In this document: positions 62,417-64,000 of the stretch, in pieces
Layout: each line of letters begins with the position of its first letter
Numbering within the stretch: the stretch's first letter is position 1
Assembly: GCA_017562135.1 (NCBI GenBank)
Contig: QEYB01001308.1
Coordinates: 21,549-85,548 of the forward strand
Direction of reading: 5' to 3'
Source of the DNA: Dipylidium caninum
Taxonomy: Eukaryota > Platyhelminthes > Cestoda > Cyclophyllidea > Dipylidiidae
Length of the DNA stretch: 64,000 nucleotides
Program-made: the position numbers and the translations under genes
The notes under the pieces: generated by a model
What the model was told of the DNA's origin: nothing
Seen by the model: only the letters and a program-made list of their open reading frames with translations
Databases searched by the model: none

Positions 62417-62659
62417 GTGCCACTGCCGCCGGTAGGTAACGAGAACATGGGCGTGAGACATGGTATGTATGAAGAAGGAGAAACCCTCGACATTGGCGCG
62501 TATGAATTCCTTCTTCTACGTCCTCTGCCAAATGAGGCTAAGCACCTGATGCTTGTCAGTATTGCAATGAAGAGAGGAAAAAAACTGAATGTGGCCGCGT
62601 CTTCCATTTTGCCTTTGATAGAACAAACGATGTCGTGCTACCTCATTGACTCCGCATAA
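62417..62659 (+). other. Open frame of 80 codons, coding status unclear
   Basis: The frame contains MYEEGETLDIGAYEF and SIAMKRGKKLNVAAS and ends TAA at 62,657-62,659. It reads smoothly as protein, but no domain, paralog or splice support was found, and the length is compatible with chance. Confidence 0.17.
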
Positions 62660-64000
62660 ACATTACCCTGCTCGCACCACATCGTCATCTCACTGGGCCA
62701 ACTTCCCATCCTATCATGCTCTCCTCTCATATTTACTATGTTCACTCAGAATGTTTCTATGAAATGCGGCCTCTTGCGCACATTGACCAAGTTTTATTTG
62801 TGTACCACCACAGTTCAGTTGCTTGCAGGAAAAATCATATATCATCTCTCTATCTTCACCACATGTGTCTACGAGGTCGTTAAGTGCAATCTCGCATGAC
62901 GCGAACTTGTGGCCACGACAGATGGTGACCCACTATTCCCTGCGGCCATTCACTCCCTTCGCAGGCCGCTAACATCCAATTATTGGCGCGCGATGCGAGA
63001 AGATTGAAAAGAAAGATTAGCCAAAAGGAAGGAAGGCAGGCCAAGTATTTGTCGAAGACGACGTCTGTGCTCAATTTAACCAAGCTTGAGTTTTGCAAAA
63101 GCATGAACACTTAAGCCAATCTGTGAACATTCAACTATTCAACCAAAAATCCGATTGCTTAAATACGTGCTGCGCTTGCTGCTGCGTGATAGGCATTCTT
63201 AGTGAAAAGGAGAGACGGAAGAAGGACATCATCGCAGGTCTGGACGCGAATTGAAACAGGTAGATGCGGATGCCGTTGCCTGGCCTCTAGAAGGTGAGTT
63301 TTCGTGAAATCGGCGTGCCCTCGCGATGCCTGAAATGGTGAAGTAATTTCTCGTACTTCCTACATCCCCTGTCTTTCTTCGCATTTGTGACACACTTTAG
63401 CAGGGCATCGGTAAGCGAGAGCACCAGCTTGCGATTCCACCCGTGTGTGAGTGAAGAGCGTACTTTCCCGTGCTTTATAGTAGCCTCCTCATTTTTATCT
63501 CCTCCCGATTAAACTGATAATTTAGTCATCTGGCCGAAAACCGGGTTATTCACTTACTTAGTCATGCGTTTGTAAGATTTTGTTTACTTAAATCTCACTT
63601 CCAGAGTTGGATGCTCAAATGCCTATAGAGGGCCATTATATGCAAGTAGGAGTCTCGAACCTAACCCCCACAAGGATACTAAGCAGTCACCCCAAGTTCT
63701 TTTCACCGTCCACAGGCCCGCCGTCCTTCCTTCTATCTGTCAGTTGACTGTGGGTGGCGTACAACGAAGCGTAGAGATAGAAAAAACACAAATAGAGCCT
63801 AATCAGTTCCTCTATTCGTCAAGTGTCCAACGCCTTGAGAGTAACAGTGTCCATGTCTATATTTTTGACATTCGCCAGACATTTTCACGACCAGATGAAT
63901 CGCATTTGGCCTGAGTTGTACAAGAGACTCCCCCCTAGTAACTGCATGCCCTTCGTCTAACCCAAGCAGACCACCGCCCTTAACCCAACAACCCAAAACA
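62660..64000. other. Right-end sequence, no gene established
   Basis: A plus-strand stretch ending at about 63,292 in GAAG|GTGAGT and preceded by an acceptor-like CATTCTTAG at about 63,200 is open in one frame (ELKQVDADAVAWPLE) and could be an exon. There is no partner exon or paralog. Nothing else was recognised. Confidence 0.35.

Noticed and set aside
1..64000. Autonomous transposon or retroelement genes
   Set aside because: No reverse-transcriptase, integrase or transposase motifs were seen in any frame of the flanks, and no terminal repeats could be paired apart from the duplications described.

Overview
The window looks like animal nuclear DNA, not bacterial: there is no operon layout and no rRNA or tRNA that I could recognise, and the only convincing coding signal is split into small exons with eukaryotic GT-AG borders. 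Introns are short (77 to 114 bp at the 5' end of the best gene), base composition is about mid-40s % GC by eye, and microsatellites and pyrimidine tracts are scattered through the flanks. A flatworm, perhaps a tapeworm, would fit the small introns, the large satellite array and the secreted-glycoprotein-like gene. I cannot prove this from sequence, and another invertebrate is possible.

Layout. 1-19,372 is the left flank: mostly unrecognised sequence with an inverted pair of broken gene copies (805-1,080 on minus, 1,820-2,209 on plus) and one intact-looking multi-exon gene (16,047-17,769, plus) with extra 3' exons at 18,035-18,687. 19,373 to about 53,430 is a satellite array with a 179-bp unit. 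It runs in one direction to about 36,525, then switches strand at a 33-bp hairpin (36,509-36,541) and runs back in the other direction, decaying from about 50,400 onward. 53,430-64,000 is the right flank. It is mostly unrecognised, but it holds on the minus strand (60,506-61,003) a diverged, probably broken copy of the left-flank gene.

How the parts fit. The array arms are of similar length (about 17.1 and 16.9 kb) and point in opposite directions. The same gene family sits on each side, each copy reading toward the array. The simplest reading is an inverted duplication whose satellite arms were kept alike by turnover while the unique flanks diverged. A second reading is that the array junction is an assembly fold-back joining two flanks that are related for other reasons. 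The array has two sequence subtypes (A and B), a copied block of about 14 units, and a dyad-symmetric core in every unit. These are features expected of a centromeric or heterochromatic satellite, but function is not shown.

The many 84- and 110-codon open frames in the array are by-products of the repeated unit and are not annotated as genes.
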